DNA of 64,000 nt. Source: Pseudomonas sp. efr-133-TYG-5 (GTDB taxonomy: Bacteria; Pseudomonadota; Gammaproteobacteria; Pseudomonadales; Pseudomonadaceae). Below are positions 40,752 through 50,381 of the stretch, one piece after another; positions within the stretch are counted from its first letter, which is position 1, and each line of letters opens with the position of its first letter. The notes beneath the pieces were generated by a model. The model had not been told where the DNA came from and searched no databases. It saw only the letters and a program-made list of their open reading frames with translations. The translations under genes and the position numbers were made by a program. The stretch covers positions 124,001 to 188,000 of the forward strand of contig NZ_JARVSM010000001.1 in the NCBI RefSeq assembly GCF_030209175.1. Direction: 5' to 3'.

Positions 40752-42986
40752 TCAGGCGGGTTGCAGGGAGCGAGTCAACGGCAGGTTCATCCAGCGCTGG
40801 CCGGTGGCATTGGCGACCGCGTTGCCGAGGGCGGCGGCCATCGGGCCCTGGACGATTTCGGCCGCGCCGAGGAAGGGCTGGCCGGGTTGGTCGAGCAAAT
40901 GCACATCGACTTTTCCAGGCAATTGCGTGAAGCGCAGGATCGGGTAGCCGCTCCAGTCGTAGCTGCGAATGCCCCCGGCGTCGTAGGCGACTTTTTCGAA
41001 CAGCGTCCAGCTCGCGGACTGCACGATGCCGCCTTCGACCTGGTTGCGCAGCCCATCGGGACTGACGATCTGGCCGACGTCCACCGCCGTCACCACATGA
41101 TCGATGCGTATCTCGCCGGTTTGCGGATGCACCTGCAGCCTGACCGCGATGGCGCAGTAACCCATGATGTTTTTATAGCGGGCGAAGGCGAAACCGAGGC
41201 CCGCGCCGGGCTCGCTGCTTTTCTGCGGCCAGCCGCTGGCATCACGCACGCGCTCGATGACCGCCCGCGCACGCGGATCGCGCAGATGCTGCAGGCGCAA
41301 CGCCACCGGGTCGATGCCGGCCCTGATCGCCAACTCATCGATACTCGCTTCGATGGCGAAGATGTTGATGTGCGCGCCGAGCGAACGCATGGCCGATGTG
41401 CGGAAGGGCATCTGGGTGACGAAATTCATGTTGATCCGCGTCGAGGCCAGGTCATACAGCGGCACTGCATTGCGATCGCCGTCGCCTTCGGGCTGGGCGA
41501 TGGGCACCGAGGGTGCCGAGGCGAAGGGCCGTGCCAGCAGACGCGCCGGCAGCAGGCGACCGGCGTTGACGATTCGCTCGTTGTGCGGGGTCGTCCATAA
41601 CTCGTAGGTCCAATCCTGCAAGCGGCCCTGCGTGAGGCCCGCGTCCACTTCACTGACCATGGCCGAACTGTAGGGCTCCCACAGATTTTCCTGTTCGCGC
41701 ATCCACTGCAGGCGAATCGGCGTGCCGGGCAGGCGCATCGCAATCAATGCCGCATCGGCGGCAGCATCATCGGCGCCGTTGTGCCCGTAACAACCTGAAC
41801 CTTCGGTGTGAATACAGCGCACGCGCTCCGGTGGCAGGTGGAGCATTTCGGCGATACCGGCGCGCAGTGGGTAGACGCCCTGCGTGTGGGTCCACACGGT
41901 AAGTACGCCGTCCTGGAACCACGCCACCGCACACGACGGGCCAATGGAGCCATGCATCAGATACTGCTTGGTCGCCCGCCCGCGAAAACGCGTGTCTGCG
42001 CCATTGCCCGGGTTGCCGTTGTTGCTGATCGGGTACGTTCGCGAGGGCAGGCGCTTGAGCAAGGCGTGGATGTCGGCGGCTTCCGGGATCGCCGCGCCGC
42101 CGCTCCATTTTGCGCTGTCGCTGGCGCTGCGCATGGCCTTGATCGCTTGCCACTCATCGCGGGCGACCACGGCCAGGTAGTTGCCGTCGCGGATCACCTT
42201 GACCACACCGGCAAGCGCCTCAATGGTCGCGCCATCGAATGCCTCCAGCGTGCAGCCCGGACGTGGCGGGCGGATCACCCGCGCATGCAACATGCCCGGC
42301 AGGCGCATGTCCTGGACGAACGCCGCGCCGCCGCTGACTTTCGCCGGAATGTCCAGGCGCGGCAGCGAATGCCCGATGAGTTTGAAGTCGTTGGCGGCCA
42401 TCACGGGCGAGCGGGCCTTGGCGTATTGATGCACATCGACGCTCTGCACCGCGTCGGCGTAGCTCATGCGTTGCCCGGCCGGGCCTTCGATCACACCGTC
42501 ACGCGTGCTCAGCAGCGCCGGAGCGACCTGCCAGCTGCGCGCTGCGCCGTCGATCAACATCTCGCGCACTTGTGCGGCGGCGTTGAACAGCGCGGTACCG
42601 CTGTCGAAGATGCTGTGGCTGCCGGCGGTGTAGCCTTCGTTGGGAGTCAGCGCCGTGTCGGCGCTGAGCAGGTTGATCGCCGTCGCCGGCACTTGCAGGC
42701 GCTCGGCGGCAATCTGCAGCAGCGCGGTTTTCACCCCGGTGCCCAGTTCGACCTTGCCGGTGTACACGGTGATCCCCTGCGCGTCGATGCGAATCCAGGC
42801 ATCCAGATAGGGATTGGTGCGCAGGCTGCCGGGAAGGTCGGGAGCCAGCACCAGGGTGCCGAGCGTGTCGACCTCGCTGTCGGCCAGCGCCTGGCGCGCC
42901 ACCGGCAACAAGGTGAACGCCATCAGTAACGCGCCACCACGCAGGAACGCCCGGCGGCCGGGATTGAAGTCAAGATCGTTGCTCAT
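40752..42986 (-). CDS. Molybdopterin-binding subunit of IorB/NicB-like dehydrogenase, Tat-exported
   Basis: The protein has 744 residues. The N-terminal Tat signal GRRAFLRGGALLMAF (about 9-23) is followed by the xanthine-dehydrogenase-type Moco domain (KVELGTGVKTALLQIAAERL, then HTEGSGCYGHNGADDAAADA and GEIRIDHVVTAVDVGQIVSP). It resembles isoquinoline 1-oxidoreductase beta subunit and the first part of nicotinate dehydrogenase NicB. It is co-transcribed with the 2Fe-2S subunit (4-base overlap) and a triheme cytochrome c. Electrons should run Moco to Fe-S to cytochrome c at the periplasmic side. The substrate could be an aldehyde or N-heterocycle; the sequence does not decide. Confidence 0.88.
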   Translation of the reverse strand: MSNDLDFNPGRRAFLRGGALLMAFTLLPVARQALADSEVDTLGTLVLAPDLPGSLRTNPYLDAWIRIDAQGITVYTGKVELGTGVKTALLQIAAERLQVPATAINLLSADTALTPNEGYTAGSHSIFDSGTALFNAAAQVREMLIDGAARSWQVAPALLSTRDGVIEGPAGQRMSYADAVQSVDVHQYAKARSPVMAANDFKLIGHSLPRLDIPAKVSGGAAFVQDMRLPGMLHARVIRPPRPGCTLEAFDGATIEALAGVVKVIRDGNYLAVVARDEWQAIKAMRSASDSAKWSGGAAIPEAADIHALLKRLPSRTYPISNNGNPGNGADTRFRGRATKQYLMHGSIGPSCAVAWFQDGVLTVWTHTQGVYPLRAGIAEMLHLPPERVRCIHTEGSGCYGHNGADDAAADAALIAMRLPGTPIRLQWMREQENLWEPYSSAMVSEVDAGLTQGRLQDWTYELWTTPHNERIVNAGRLLPARLLARPFASAPSVPIAQPEGDGDRNAVPLYDLASTRINMNFVTQMPFRTSAMRSLGAHINIFAIEASIDELAIRAGIDPVALRLQHLRDPRARAVIERVRDASGWPQKSSEPGAGLGFAFARYKNIMGYCAIAVRLQVHPQTGEIRIDHVVTAVDVGQIVSPDGLRNQVEGGIVQSASWTLFEKVAYDAGGIRSYDWSGYPILRFTQLPGKVDVHLLDQPGQPFLGAAEIVQGPMAAALGNAVANATGQRWMNLPLTRSLQPA

Positions 42987-43456
42987 GTCAGGCTCCCTTT
43001 GCGGTCGGCGACCTGCTTGATCGCTTCGATGATGCGCAGGTGCGTGCCACAGCGGCACAGATTGCCGGCCATGTACTCGCGAATGGTTTGCTCATCCGGG
43101 TGCGGGTTGCGTTCGAGCAGCGATTGCGCGCGCATCAGCATGCCGGCGATGCAGTAGCCGCATTGCGCCGCCTGTTTGTCGATGAAGGCCGTTTGCAGCG
43201 GGCCGGGGTTTGCCGCGCTGCCCAGGCCTTCGACCGTGCGAATGCGTTTGCCTTCGAGTCCGGCGCAGGGCGTCAGGCAGGCGAATACCGGTTGGTCATC
43301 GACAATGACCGTGCAGGCGCCGCATTGGCCCAGGCCACAGCCGTACTTCGCACCGTTCAGGCCCAGATGATTGCGCAGGGCATACAGCAGCGGCATGTCC
43401 GGTTCCAGGTCCAGCGGTTGCGCTGATCCGTTGACGTTGAGGGTGATCTGGCTCAT
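42983..43456 (-). CDS. 2Fe-2S subunit of molybdenum dehydrogenase (IorA/NicA-like)
   Basis: The protein has 157 residues. A plant-type ferredoxin domain (C40, C45, C48 and C60 in KYGCGLGQCGACTV) is followed by the helical 2Fe-2S domain (QCGYC and LCRCGTH). Length and motifs match NicA/IorA. It should pass electrons from the Moco subunit to the cytochrome c subunit. The stop overlaps the Moco subunit start; its start overlaps the cytochrome gene end. It has no signal peptide and is likely carried by the Tat partner. Confidence 0.92.
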   Translation of the reverse strand: MSQITLNVNGSAQPLDLEPDMPLLYALRNHLGLNGAKYGCGLGQCGACTVIVDDQPVFACLTPCAGLEGKRIRTVEGLGSAANPGPLQTAFIDKQAAQCGYCIAGMLMRAQSLLERNPHPDEQTIREYMAGNLCRCGTHLRIIEAIKQVADRKGSLT

Positions 43457-44733
43457 TGGCTGTCCTGGCGTAGTGCTTCAAGCGTGGAGGAAAGGTCGGT
43501 CCATGGCTGGTCGGGCCGGGCCTGATGGCGCAGATAGGCGGCGAGCGCGGCGAGTTGCGCGTGGTCGAGACTGGCGGCAAACGCCGGCATGACCGGGCCG
43601 GGTGAACCGGGTGTTGCCGGCAGACCTTCAAGCACGGTCTTGAGGAAATTGCGCGAGCTGGCGGCGTGCAGCGCCGAGGTCCGCTCCAGCGGTGGCCGCC
43701 CGTCGATCTGCCGCATCGGCGCAGCGGGACCATGACAGCCGGCGCAGGCGCTGGCGAAGAGCAGGGCGCCACTGGTTTGCGTCGCGGCATCGAGCGTTGC
43801 CGTGTTCGGCATCGTCTCGGTCACCGCCTGCGGGCCTTCGAGGCTCAGCAGGTATTCGCTGATGGCCGCGGCGTCGCTGACCGGCAATCGCGCCAGACTC
43901 AGGCTGACCGGGCGCATCGGGCCCGCCGGCGTGCCATGGCCATCGACCACCTCGGCACGCAGGTAGCCCAGCAATTGCTCGCGGCTCCATGGGTTGGCGC
44001 GCTGTCCCATGCCGACCAGCGAAGGGGCCTGCCAACCATCGACGCTGCCGCCCTGCAGGTAGTGCGCGGACTTTTCCGCGCCAATCAGGTTCAGCGGCGA
44101 ATGACAGCCTGCGCAGTGCCCCGGCCCATCGACCAGATAGCGCCCGCGATTCCATGCCTCGCTGCGCTGCGTGTCGGGTTGCATTGGCTCACCGTGCAGA
44201 AACAGCAGATTCCAGAACGCTACCAACGGGCGAATGTTCATCGGGAAATTCATCCGGTTCTGCTCGGGCGGCGCCTGCACGGCAGGGCCGCTCATCAGGT
44301 AGGCGTAGGCGTCGGCGATGTCTGCATCACTCATGCGCCGATAGTGCACGTAGGGGAACGCCGGGTAGAGGAAGTGTCCATCGCGGGCGATGCCCTGACG
44401 CATCGCCCGTTCGAACGCCGGCAAAGACCATTGGCCGATACCGGTCTGGGCGTCCGGCGTGATGTTGGTACTGAACAGGGTGCCGAAGGGCGTTACCAGC
44501 GGCAGTCCGCCGGCCAGGTAGTGGCCGCCGGGGCGCGTGTGACAGACCGCGCAATCGCCGGCCTCGACCACTCGCGCGCCGCGTTGCAGCTGGGCGGTCG
44601 TGAAGCCGCTCGGGCGCTCGATCGGGGCAATCGGCGCTCGCCACATCAGCAGCACGGCGCCGATCAGGCCGATAACGCCAAGCAGCGCCACGCTGCGCCA
44701 TAACGTTGAGGATTTCAGCCAGTGGCCGTTCAT
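43453..44733 (-). CDS. Membrane-anchored triheme cytochrome c
   Basis: The protein has 426 residues. An N-terminal membrane helix (about 12-30, SVALLGVIGLIGAVLLM) is followed by three CXXCH heme sites (CAVCH at 61-65, CAGCH twice further on) in a layout like the cytochrome subunit of alcohol/aldehyde dehydrogenases. The ATG at 44733 gives the anchor; a longer frame is rejected. It is the first gene of the three-gene dehydrogenase operon. In NicB-type enzymes the same module is fused to the Moco subunit; here it is a separate gene. It should deliver electrons to the respiratory chain. Confidence 0.88.
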   Translation of the reverse strand: MNGHWLKSSTLWRSVALLGVIGLIGAVLLMWRAPIAPIERPSGFTTAQLQRGARVVEAGDCAVCHTRPGGHYLAGGLPLVTPFGTLFSTNITPDAQTGIGQWSLPAFERAMRQGIARDGHFLYPAFPYVHYRRMSDADIADAYAYLMSGPAVQAPPEQNRMNFPMNIRPLVAFWNLLFLHGEPMQPDTQRSEAWNRGRYLVDGPGHCAGCHSPLNLIGAEKSAHYLQGGSVDGWQAPSLVGMGQRANPWSREQLLGYLRAEVVDGHGTPAGPMRPVSLSLARLPVSDAAAISEYLLSLEGPQAVTETMPNTATLDAATQTSGALLFASACAGCHGPAAPMRQIDGRPPLERTSALHAASSRNFLKTVLEGLPATPGSPGPVMPAFAASLDHAQLAALAAYLRHQARPDQPWTDLSSTLEALRQDSQ

Positions 44734-44889
44734 GAGTGTGGGCAACGCGCGGCAGACGATGGCGTGATTGATGGGATGCGAGGCATGAGAAAGCTCCTTG
44801 AGACACTCGGGGACAAGCGCCCATTCGGACTGCAGCGCCAGGTGTCCCCAGCGTAGAGAAGACGCCCGCTGCGGAGAATCACCGGCCCA

Positions 44890-44906
44890 CGCAACAGCGC
44901 GTTGCG
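44890..44906. promoter_or_regulatory. Inverted repeat in divergent cytochrome/MFS gap
   Basis: CGCAAC (44890-44895) and GTTGCG (44901-44906) form a dyad in the 296-base gap between the dehydrogenase operon and the MFS gene. More GTTGCG copies lie at 44937-44942 and nearby. It is a candidate operator region; weak evidence. Nothing else is recognised in this gap. Confidence 0.35.
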
Positions 44907-45029
44907 TCGCAAGCAACAGCCGCGACGTTGCGCGGCACGCATCACTGCGTTGCCCGTGGCACGGATTCTCTGCGGGGAGCGGCGCCCTTAGCCTTGGCCC
45001 AGGTTTTTCCAACTCAACGAGGTGTCATC

Positions 45030-46229
45030 ATGCTCACGGGCAATCCTGCAACGACGGCCAAGGCCGAGCAGCCTGCATCACTTTCCGCCCTGATGGTCGC
45101 GTTCCTGGCGTTTTGCTGTGGCGCGGTTGTGGCCAATCTCTACTACGCGCAGCCCATCGTCGAATTGATTGCGCCACAGGTCGGCCTGTCGAGCAGCAAC
45201 GCCAGCCTGATCGTGTCGCTGACGCAGTTCGGTTACGCCCTGGGCCTGTTATTGCTGGTGCCGCTGGCTGACCTGATGGAAAACCGGCGGCTGGTGGTGG
45301 GCTTCACGCTGGCGGCGAGTGTCACGCTGCTGGGCGCCGGCCTGACGCACTCACCGTCGCTGTTCCTGGTGTTGTCCCTGCTGATCGGCCTGACGTCGGT
45401 GGCGGTGCAGATCCTCGTGCCGCTGGCGGCGCACCTGGCGCCGGAAGCCAGCCGTGGCCGTGTTGTCGGCAACATCATGAGCGGCCTGCTGCTGGGGATT
45501 CTGCTGTCGCGTCCATTGTCGAGCCTGCTGGTGGACGTGTTTGGCTGGCGCGGGGTGTTTTTCAGCGCGGCGGCATTGATGGCGGTCATCGCCCTGGTCA
45601 CCGCGATGGCGCTGCCGCGTCGGGTGCCGACGCATAACGCCACGTATGTCGCGTTGATCGCTTCCGTGTTCGCCCTGGCCCGGCGCTATCCGGTACTGCG
45701 GCAGCGCTCGCTGTACCAAGGCTTGTTGTTCGCCAGTTTCAGCCTGTTCTGGACCCTCGCGCCGATCGAGCTGATGCGTCATCACGGGTTCACCCAGGCG
45801 CAGGTGGCGATCTTCGCGCTGGTGGGGGCGGTGGGTGCCATCGCGGCGCCGATTGCCGGGCGCCTCGCGGATGCCGGGCATGGCCGGCGTGGCACTCTGG
45901 TCGCGTTGCTGTTGGCGCCGCTGTCGCTGTTGATCGCCGCGTTGCCGGGCAGTGGTTACGTCTGGCTGGTGGTGTGTGCGGTGCTGCTGGATTTCGCCGT
46001 GCAACTGAACATGGTGCTGGGCCAGCGTGAGGTGTACGCCCTCGATCCACACAGTCGCGCACGCCTGAATGCGGTGTACATGACCAGCATCTTCGTCGGC
46101 GGTGCCGCCGGTTCGCTGCTGGCCAGCCCGCTGTACGAGCAGTTTGGCTGGAACCTGTCGGCTGTCGCGGTGGCGTTGCTGCCGGCGCTCGCCCTGGCCC
46201 TGTTTCTGAGTCGCAAGGCCGATGAATGA
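45030..46229 (+). CDS. MFS transporter (drug:H+ antiporter-like)
   Basis: The protein has 399 residues with twelve membrane segments. The N-terminal FCCGAVVANLYYAQPIVELI and the central VSLTQFGYALGLLLLVPLAD regions are typical of the YnfM/YdhP-like efflux subgroup of MFS. The ATG at 45030 has GAGGTG about 8 bases upstream. It is divergent from the molybdenum dehydrogenase operon and followed by a LysR gene. Efflux is the likely direction of transport; the substrate is unknown. Confidence 0.88.
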   Translation: MLTGNPATTAKAEQPASLSALMVAFLAFCCGAVVANLYYAQPIVELIAPQVGLSSSNASLIVSLTQFGYALGLLLLVPLADLMENRRLVVGFTLAASVTLLGAGLTHSPSLFLVLSLLIGLTSVAVQILVPLAAHLAPEASRGRVVGNIMSGLLLGILLSRPLSSLLVDVFGWRGVFFSAAALMAVIALVTAMALPRRVPTHNATYVALIASVFALARRYPVLRQRSLYQGLLFASFSLFWTLAPIELMRHHGFTQAQVAIFALVGAVGAIAAPIAGRLADAGHGRRGTLVALLLAPLSLLIAALPGSGYVWLVVCAVLLDFAVQLNMVLGQREVYALDPHSRARLNAVYMTSIFVGGAAGSLLASPLYEQFGWNLSAVAVALLPALALALFLSRKADE

Positions 46230-46323
46230 GCACGGCTCCAGCACCGGCAAGCACGTCAGTACAAGACGGCGGGGAAACAGTGATGCACAATCGTCAGCGT
46301 TTCCCTTCGACCGGACCCCACTT

Positions 46324-47244
46324 ATGGATAAGTTGCTGGCACTGAAAATGTTTGTTGAAACCGTGCGCTGCGGGGGCTACTCCTCGGCGGCACGCAAGCT
46401 CGGGATTTCGACGTCTTCGGTGACACGGCAAGTGGCGGGTCTGGAACACGAGCTGGGCGCGAGCCTGCTCAATCGTACAACGCGCAATACCAGCGTGACC
46501 GTCGCCGGCCAGACCTATTTCGAGAAGGCCGTGGCGATTCTCGACGCCATCGACGAAGCCGATGCCGTGGTCGCCGACCGTGGCAGTGACGCGCAAGGGC
46601 GGCTGCGCATCAGCGTGCCGGTGGAGTTCGGTCGCCGACTGATTGCACCGCACCTGAGCCGTTTGCTCGCGCGCCACCCGGGGCTGGAGATCAGTCTTTC
46701 GCTGAGTGATCAGGTCAGTGACCTGCTCAGCGAGCAGATCGATGTGTCGGTCCGTCTCGGCTCGACGGTGGTCAGCGAGGATATCGTCAGCAAGCGGGTC
46801 GGCGAGTTCCAGCGCTGGGTGGTAGCCAGTCCGGATTATCTGGCCCGCAGCGCGGCGCTGGACCATCCACGGGATTTGCTCGAGCACCAATGCCTGCGAT
46901 TCGACTATGGCGGCACGCACCAGCACTGGACCTTCCAGAGTGACGCCGAGCCCATTCAGCTCAACGTCCAGGGGCGCCTGCAAAGCAATAACGCCGACAT
47001 CCTGCGCGAAGCGGCCATCGGCGGCGGCGGGGTAACGCTGCTGGCCGACTGGCTGGTGCGCGACGATGTGGCCAGCGGCCGGTTGACGCGCTTGCTCGAG
47101 CATTACCAGGTCAATCCCGGCAGTGCCAGCAGTTGCATCAATGCGCTGTACTTGCCCAATCACCGCGGTTCCAGCCGGATCAATGTGTTTATCGATTTCC
47201 TCGTGGAAATCCTCAATCCTGCCGCGGCCACGCCTGCGGCGTAA
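46324..47244 (+). CDS. LysR-family transcriptional regulator
   Basis: The protein has 306 residues with the CrgA-type N-terminus MDKLLALKMFVETVRCGGYS followed by the HTH (SAARKLGISTSSVTRQVAGL). The substrate-binding domain carries DVSVRLGSTVVSEDIVSKRV. The ATG at 46324 is the family start; longer frames enter the MFS end. It may control the MFS gene just upstream or the gene pair around 44.9 kb, by position only. It is convergent with the next MFS gene. Confidence 0.88.
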   Translation: MDKLLALKMFVETVRCGGYSSAARKLGISTSSVTRQVAGLEHELGASLLNRTTRNTSVTVAGQTYFEKAVAILDAIDEADAVVADRGSDAQGRLRISVPVEFGRRLIAPHLSRLLARHPGLEISLSLSDQVSDLLSEQIDVSVRLGSTVVSEDIVSKRVGEFQRWVVASPDYLARSAALDHPRDLLEHQCLRFDYGGTHQHWTFQSDAEPIQLNVQGRLQSNNADILREAAIGGGGVTLLADWLVRDDVASGRLTRLLEHYQVNPGSASSCINALYLPNHRGSSRINVFIDFLVEILNPAAATPAA

Positions 47245-47258
47245 GCCGCGTCGTCGGG

Positions 47259-48455
47259 TCAGGCCGTGACATTGGCCGCCGGCAGATGAACTTCACGGGC
47301 ACTGCGTCCCGCCAGCCACGCCAGCACAGACGCGGCCACCAGTACCACGGCGCTGAGTTCGAAGGTGGCCTGGTAACCGCTCAGGTCAAACATCAGGCCG
47401 CCGACGATTGCGCCGCCAGCGATGGCGAGCTGGACGATGGCCACCAGCAGGCCGCCGCCGGCTTCGGCATCCTCCGGCAGTGTTTGTGCCAGCCATGTCC
47501 ACCAGCCGACCGGAGCTGCCGTCGCGACCAGCCCCCAGAGGCCGAGCAGTACCGCGGTGAGCAGGGGCGAAGCGCCGAAGTTCACCAGCGCCAACGCGAT
47601 AGCCGCCATCAGCAGGGGGATCACCGTCAGAGTGCGGTAGAGGCCGCTGCCGATGAACCGCTCAATCAGAAAGGTCCCGATAAAACCTGCCACTCCCAGC
47701 CCCAGCAGCATCAACGACAGTGTTGAAACGCTGACACCCGTCACGCCCTCCAGAAAGGGCCGCAAATAGGTGAACAGCATGAACTGCCCCATGAAAAACA
47801 CGCTGACGGCGATCATGCCCAGCGCGACGGGCAACTGCTTCATCAAGCGCAGCACGTTGCCGCTCTTCGGCTTGGGTTCGGCCTTGAAGGACGGCAGACT
47901 GATCAACAGCCACAGGGCGGCAAGCGCGGCCACCGGCACAACACAGAAAAAGGCCCCGCGCCAGCCGATCAGCGCGCCGAGAAAGCTGCCTGCCGGCGCC
48001 GCGATCACCGTCGCCAGTGCGTTGCCGCCATTGACGATGGCCAGTGCCCGGGAGACTTGCTGCGGTGCGACCAGGCGCATGGCGGTCGCCGCCGACAATG
48101 ACCAGAAACCGCCGATGGCGATGCCGATCAGCGCGCGTCCGAACATGAATGAAGGGTAGCCAGGCGCGAACGCGACGAGGGTGCCGGAGACCACCATCAG
48201 CAGCGTCAGCGACAGCAGCAGTTTCTTGCGTTCGATGCGCGCAGCGAGCGCCGCAATCAGCAGGCTAGTGATCAAGGCAAATGCCCCGGAGACCGAAATG
48301 CCCTGACCTGCCTGGCCTTCGCTGATATGCAGCTCGGCCGCGATGGGGGTGAGCAGGCTGACGGGCATGAACTCCGATGCAACCAGGGCGAATGCGGCCA
48401 ACGACATGGCCAGCACGGCGCTCCAGCCGCGTTTTTCTGCAGAAAGAACAGTCAT
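47259..48455 (-). CDS. MFS transporter (NepI-like)
   Basis: The protein has 398 residues with twelve membrane segments. The N-terminus WSAVLAMSLAAFALVASEFM, then PVSLLTPIAAEL, matches the DHA1-type efflux subgroup that includes NepI (purine nucleoside efflux). The assignment is by general likeness; no substrate is proven. It has no adjacent operon partner. Convergent with the LysR gene, 15 bases apart. Confidence 0.85.
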   Translation of the reverse strand: MTVLSAEKRGWSAVLAMSLAAFALVASEFMPVSLLTPIAAELHISEGQAGQGISVSGAFALITSLLIAALAARIERKKLLLSLTLLMVVSGTLVAFAPGYPSFMFGRALIGIAIGGFWSLSAATAMRLVAPQQVSRALAIVNGGNALATVIAAPAGSFLGALIGWRGAFFCVVPVAALAALWLLISLPSFKAEPKPKSGNVLRLMKQLPVALGMIAVSVFFMGQFMLFTYLRPFLEGVTGVSVSTLSLMLLGLGVAGFIGTFLIERFIGSGLYRTLTVIPLLMAAIALALVNFGASPLLTAVLLGLWGLVATAAPVGWWTWLAQTLPEDAEAGGGLLVAIVQLAIAGGAIVGGLMFDLSGYQATFELSAVVLVAASVLAWLAGRSAREVHLPAANVTA

Positions 48456-48689
48456 GGCAACTACCTGTGAGGCGAATAGCGAGTGGGTGTGGTGCGCAGG
48501 GGGTGAAGCGTTTGTCGCGGGGCAGACGGCGCCGAAGGTTTTGCCTCCGGCGCTGGCAAAGCAGTCGATCTATTCTCGCGAACGATCGGCTTTTGCCCTA
48601 GTTCAATCCTCCTGAATGATTGCCTGATCCTCCGAGGATGCACGGCTATCAGCAGTCAACGCCTGCACAACGCGAGCAGCAGGCGCGCC

Positions 48690-49644
48690 TGCCGCCGATC
48701 ACTGCGGTCGGCAAAAGGCAGGCGTTGCAGCCACTGCTTGTTATTGTCGCGTTGCCGCCAAACAGATCATGGTCGACGGCATGCTCGTGACGACTGGCGC
48801 GGGGCAGGAATAGAACAGTCTGGTGCAAAACGCTCACAATCATCTGGCGAGTCAGGCCTACGACAGCGCCGTCACGCGGATGAGCGAGCATGCCTACATG
48901 CCGATGCTGCAAACCGCGGAATGGGTAGCGCGGCGTTATGAGATCAGTCGGTGCGCGCAGGATGCGTACGCGCTGCAGTCTCAGCAGCGCACAGCGGCCG
49001 CTCAGGCGGCTGGCCTGTTCGCCGATAAAGTCGTGCCGGTGACCACGCGCAAGCGGGTGGTCGACAAGGCGAGCGGGGCGGTCAGCTATGAGGAGGTCAC
49101 GCTGACTCAGGATGAAGGCAATCGACCCGCGACGGTAATCGCGGACCTGCAACGGCTCCAGCCCGTCATCGACGGCGGTAGTGTCACCGCCGGCAATGCC
49201 AGCCAGCTATCGGACGGCGCCAGTGCGTGCGTATTGGTCGAGGACAGCCTGGCGGCGCGTTTGGCAAGTGCGCCGCTGGGACTCTATCGCGGCATCGTAG
49301 TTGCCGGCGTGGCACCCGAGGAAATGGGCCTGGGACCGCTTTTGGCGGTTCCAAAGCTGTTGCGTCAGCAGGGTTTGAGTGTCGATGACATCGGCTTGTG
49401 GGAGATAAACGAGGCGTTTGCCTGCCAGGTCTTGTATTGCGCCGAACGATTGGGAATCGACCCCGCACGGTTGAACGTCAACGGCGGTGCAATTGCCATC
49501 GGCCATCCTTACGGGATGAGCGGGGCGCGCATGGTCGGCCACGCCTTGCTGGAAGGCAGAAGGCGCGGGGTCAAATACGTCGTGGTCTCAATGTGTGTGG
49601 GAGGAGGGATGGGCGCCGCGGGGTTGTTCGAAGTCATTCAATAG
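48690..49644 (+). pseudogene. Decayed acetyl-CoA acetyltransferase (thiolase) gene
   Basis: The right part (from 48823) keeps a thiolase C-terminal two-thirds, including [18 protein letters not shown] with the catalytic His and the [12 protein letters not shown] motif with the catalytic Cys. The left part holds thiolase-like fragments in shifted frames, such as KQIMVDGMLVTTGAG around 48763-48807, then an in-frame TAG at 48811-48813. The region expected to hold the nucleophilic Cys (CSSGLQ) is destroyed by frameshifts near 48710-48745. A start for the full protein is missing. It lies in the same direction as a small membrane gene downstream. Confidence 0.85.
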
Positions 49645-49704
49645 AATGCCGCTGACGGAAAAATCTTCAATTGATTGCGCCGCTTTCCGACCGCCAGATA
49701 AGAC

Positions 49705-49730
49705 AAAGCCCTGAGTGATCAGGGCTTTTT
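49705..49730 (+). terminator. Rho-independent terminator after thiolase remnant
   Basis: A 10-bp stem (AAAGCCCTGA, 49705-49714, with 49719-49728) and tetraloop GTGA run into a T-run to 49730. It is a strong intrinsic terminator, still intact although the gene before it is dead. Confidence 0.9.
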
Positions 49731-49844
49731 CGTACATGAGATGGCGAAAGCGCTGGGGACGGCTGATGGAATTGCCCAGCCAGGGTAGCCTTGGCAGCCA
49801 GGACAGACAGACGCTCTTTCTGCATTCAAGGAGATACATGCCCA

Positions 49845-50249
49845 ATGGTGAAGCCGGTTTTTTTCGGACTGCTTGCGTTTTTCGTGATTTTGGCGCTGTT
49901 CGCGATTGTGATAGGCAGCCACACCCCAGCTGGAGCTATGGCTGTTGGCGAGCCGGGATGGCGAGAACAGCATGACCAACTGATCGCAATTTCCACGGTC
50001 AAGCTGCTTACAGTAGCGGGTTGGTTCGTGTCTTCGCTCTGCGGCGGGTTGGTCGCTGGTCTTCTCGCTGGTGGCCGATGCTTGCGAGCATCGGCCTACC
50101 TGGGCGGCATCATCATTTTGCTCTGGGCGGTACCGAGCTCCATCATTCTTGGCGCCGCTATCGGTTGGGTACATATGGCCTCAATAGCCGCAGTAATTGT
50201 CGGATCGACTACAGGCGGTGTGCTTGCGAGGTACTTTCGCAAAGCGTAA
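49845..50249 (+). CDS. Small multi-pass membrane protein, unknown family
   Basis: The protein has 134 residues. Four hydrophobic segments are visible (FFGLLAFFVILALFAIVI, a central VAGWFVSSLCGGLVAGLL, GIIILLWAVPSSIILGAAI and SIAAVIVGSTTGGVLA). The ATG at 49845 has AAGGAG 10-15 bases upstream; an out-of-frame ATG at 49838 is closer but leads to a non-conserved product. The glycine-rich membrane pattern resembles small DUF membrane proteins, but I do not recognise the family. Confidence 0.7.
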   Translation: MVKPVFFGLLAFFVILALFAIVIGSHTPAGAMAVGEPGWREQHDQLIAISTVKLLTVAGWFVSSLCGGLVAGLLAGGRCLRASAYLGGIIILLWAVPSSIILGAAIGWVHMASIAAVIVGSTTGGVLARYFRKA

Positions 50250-50381
50250 CCACACCACATGTCCTGGACTCGCCAAAGCGTGGCGTGACTTCACTGGTCA
50301 GCTTTCGCTGAGCATCATGCTGAGTCGAGTTTGGCAACAGTAGCAGCGTGATGAAGATGATTGCGTGAAGTGGGCGGTTCA

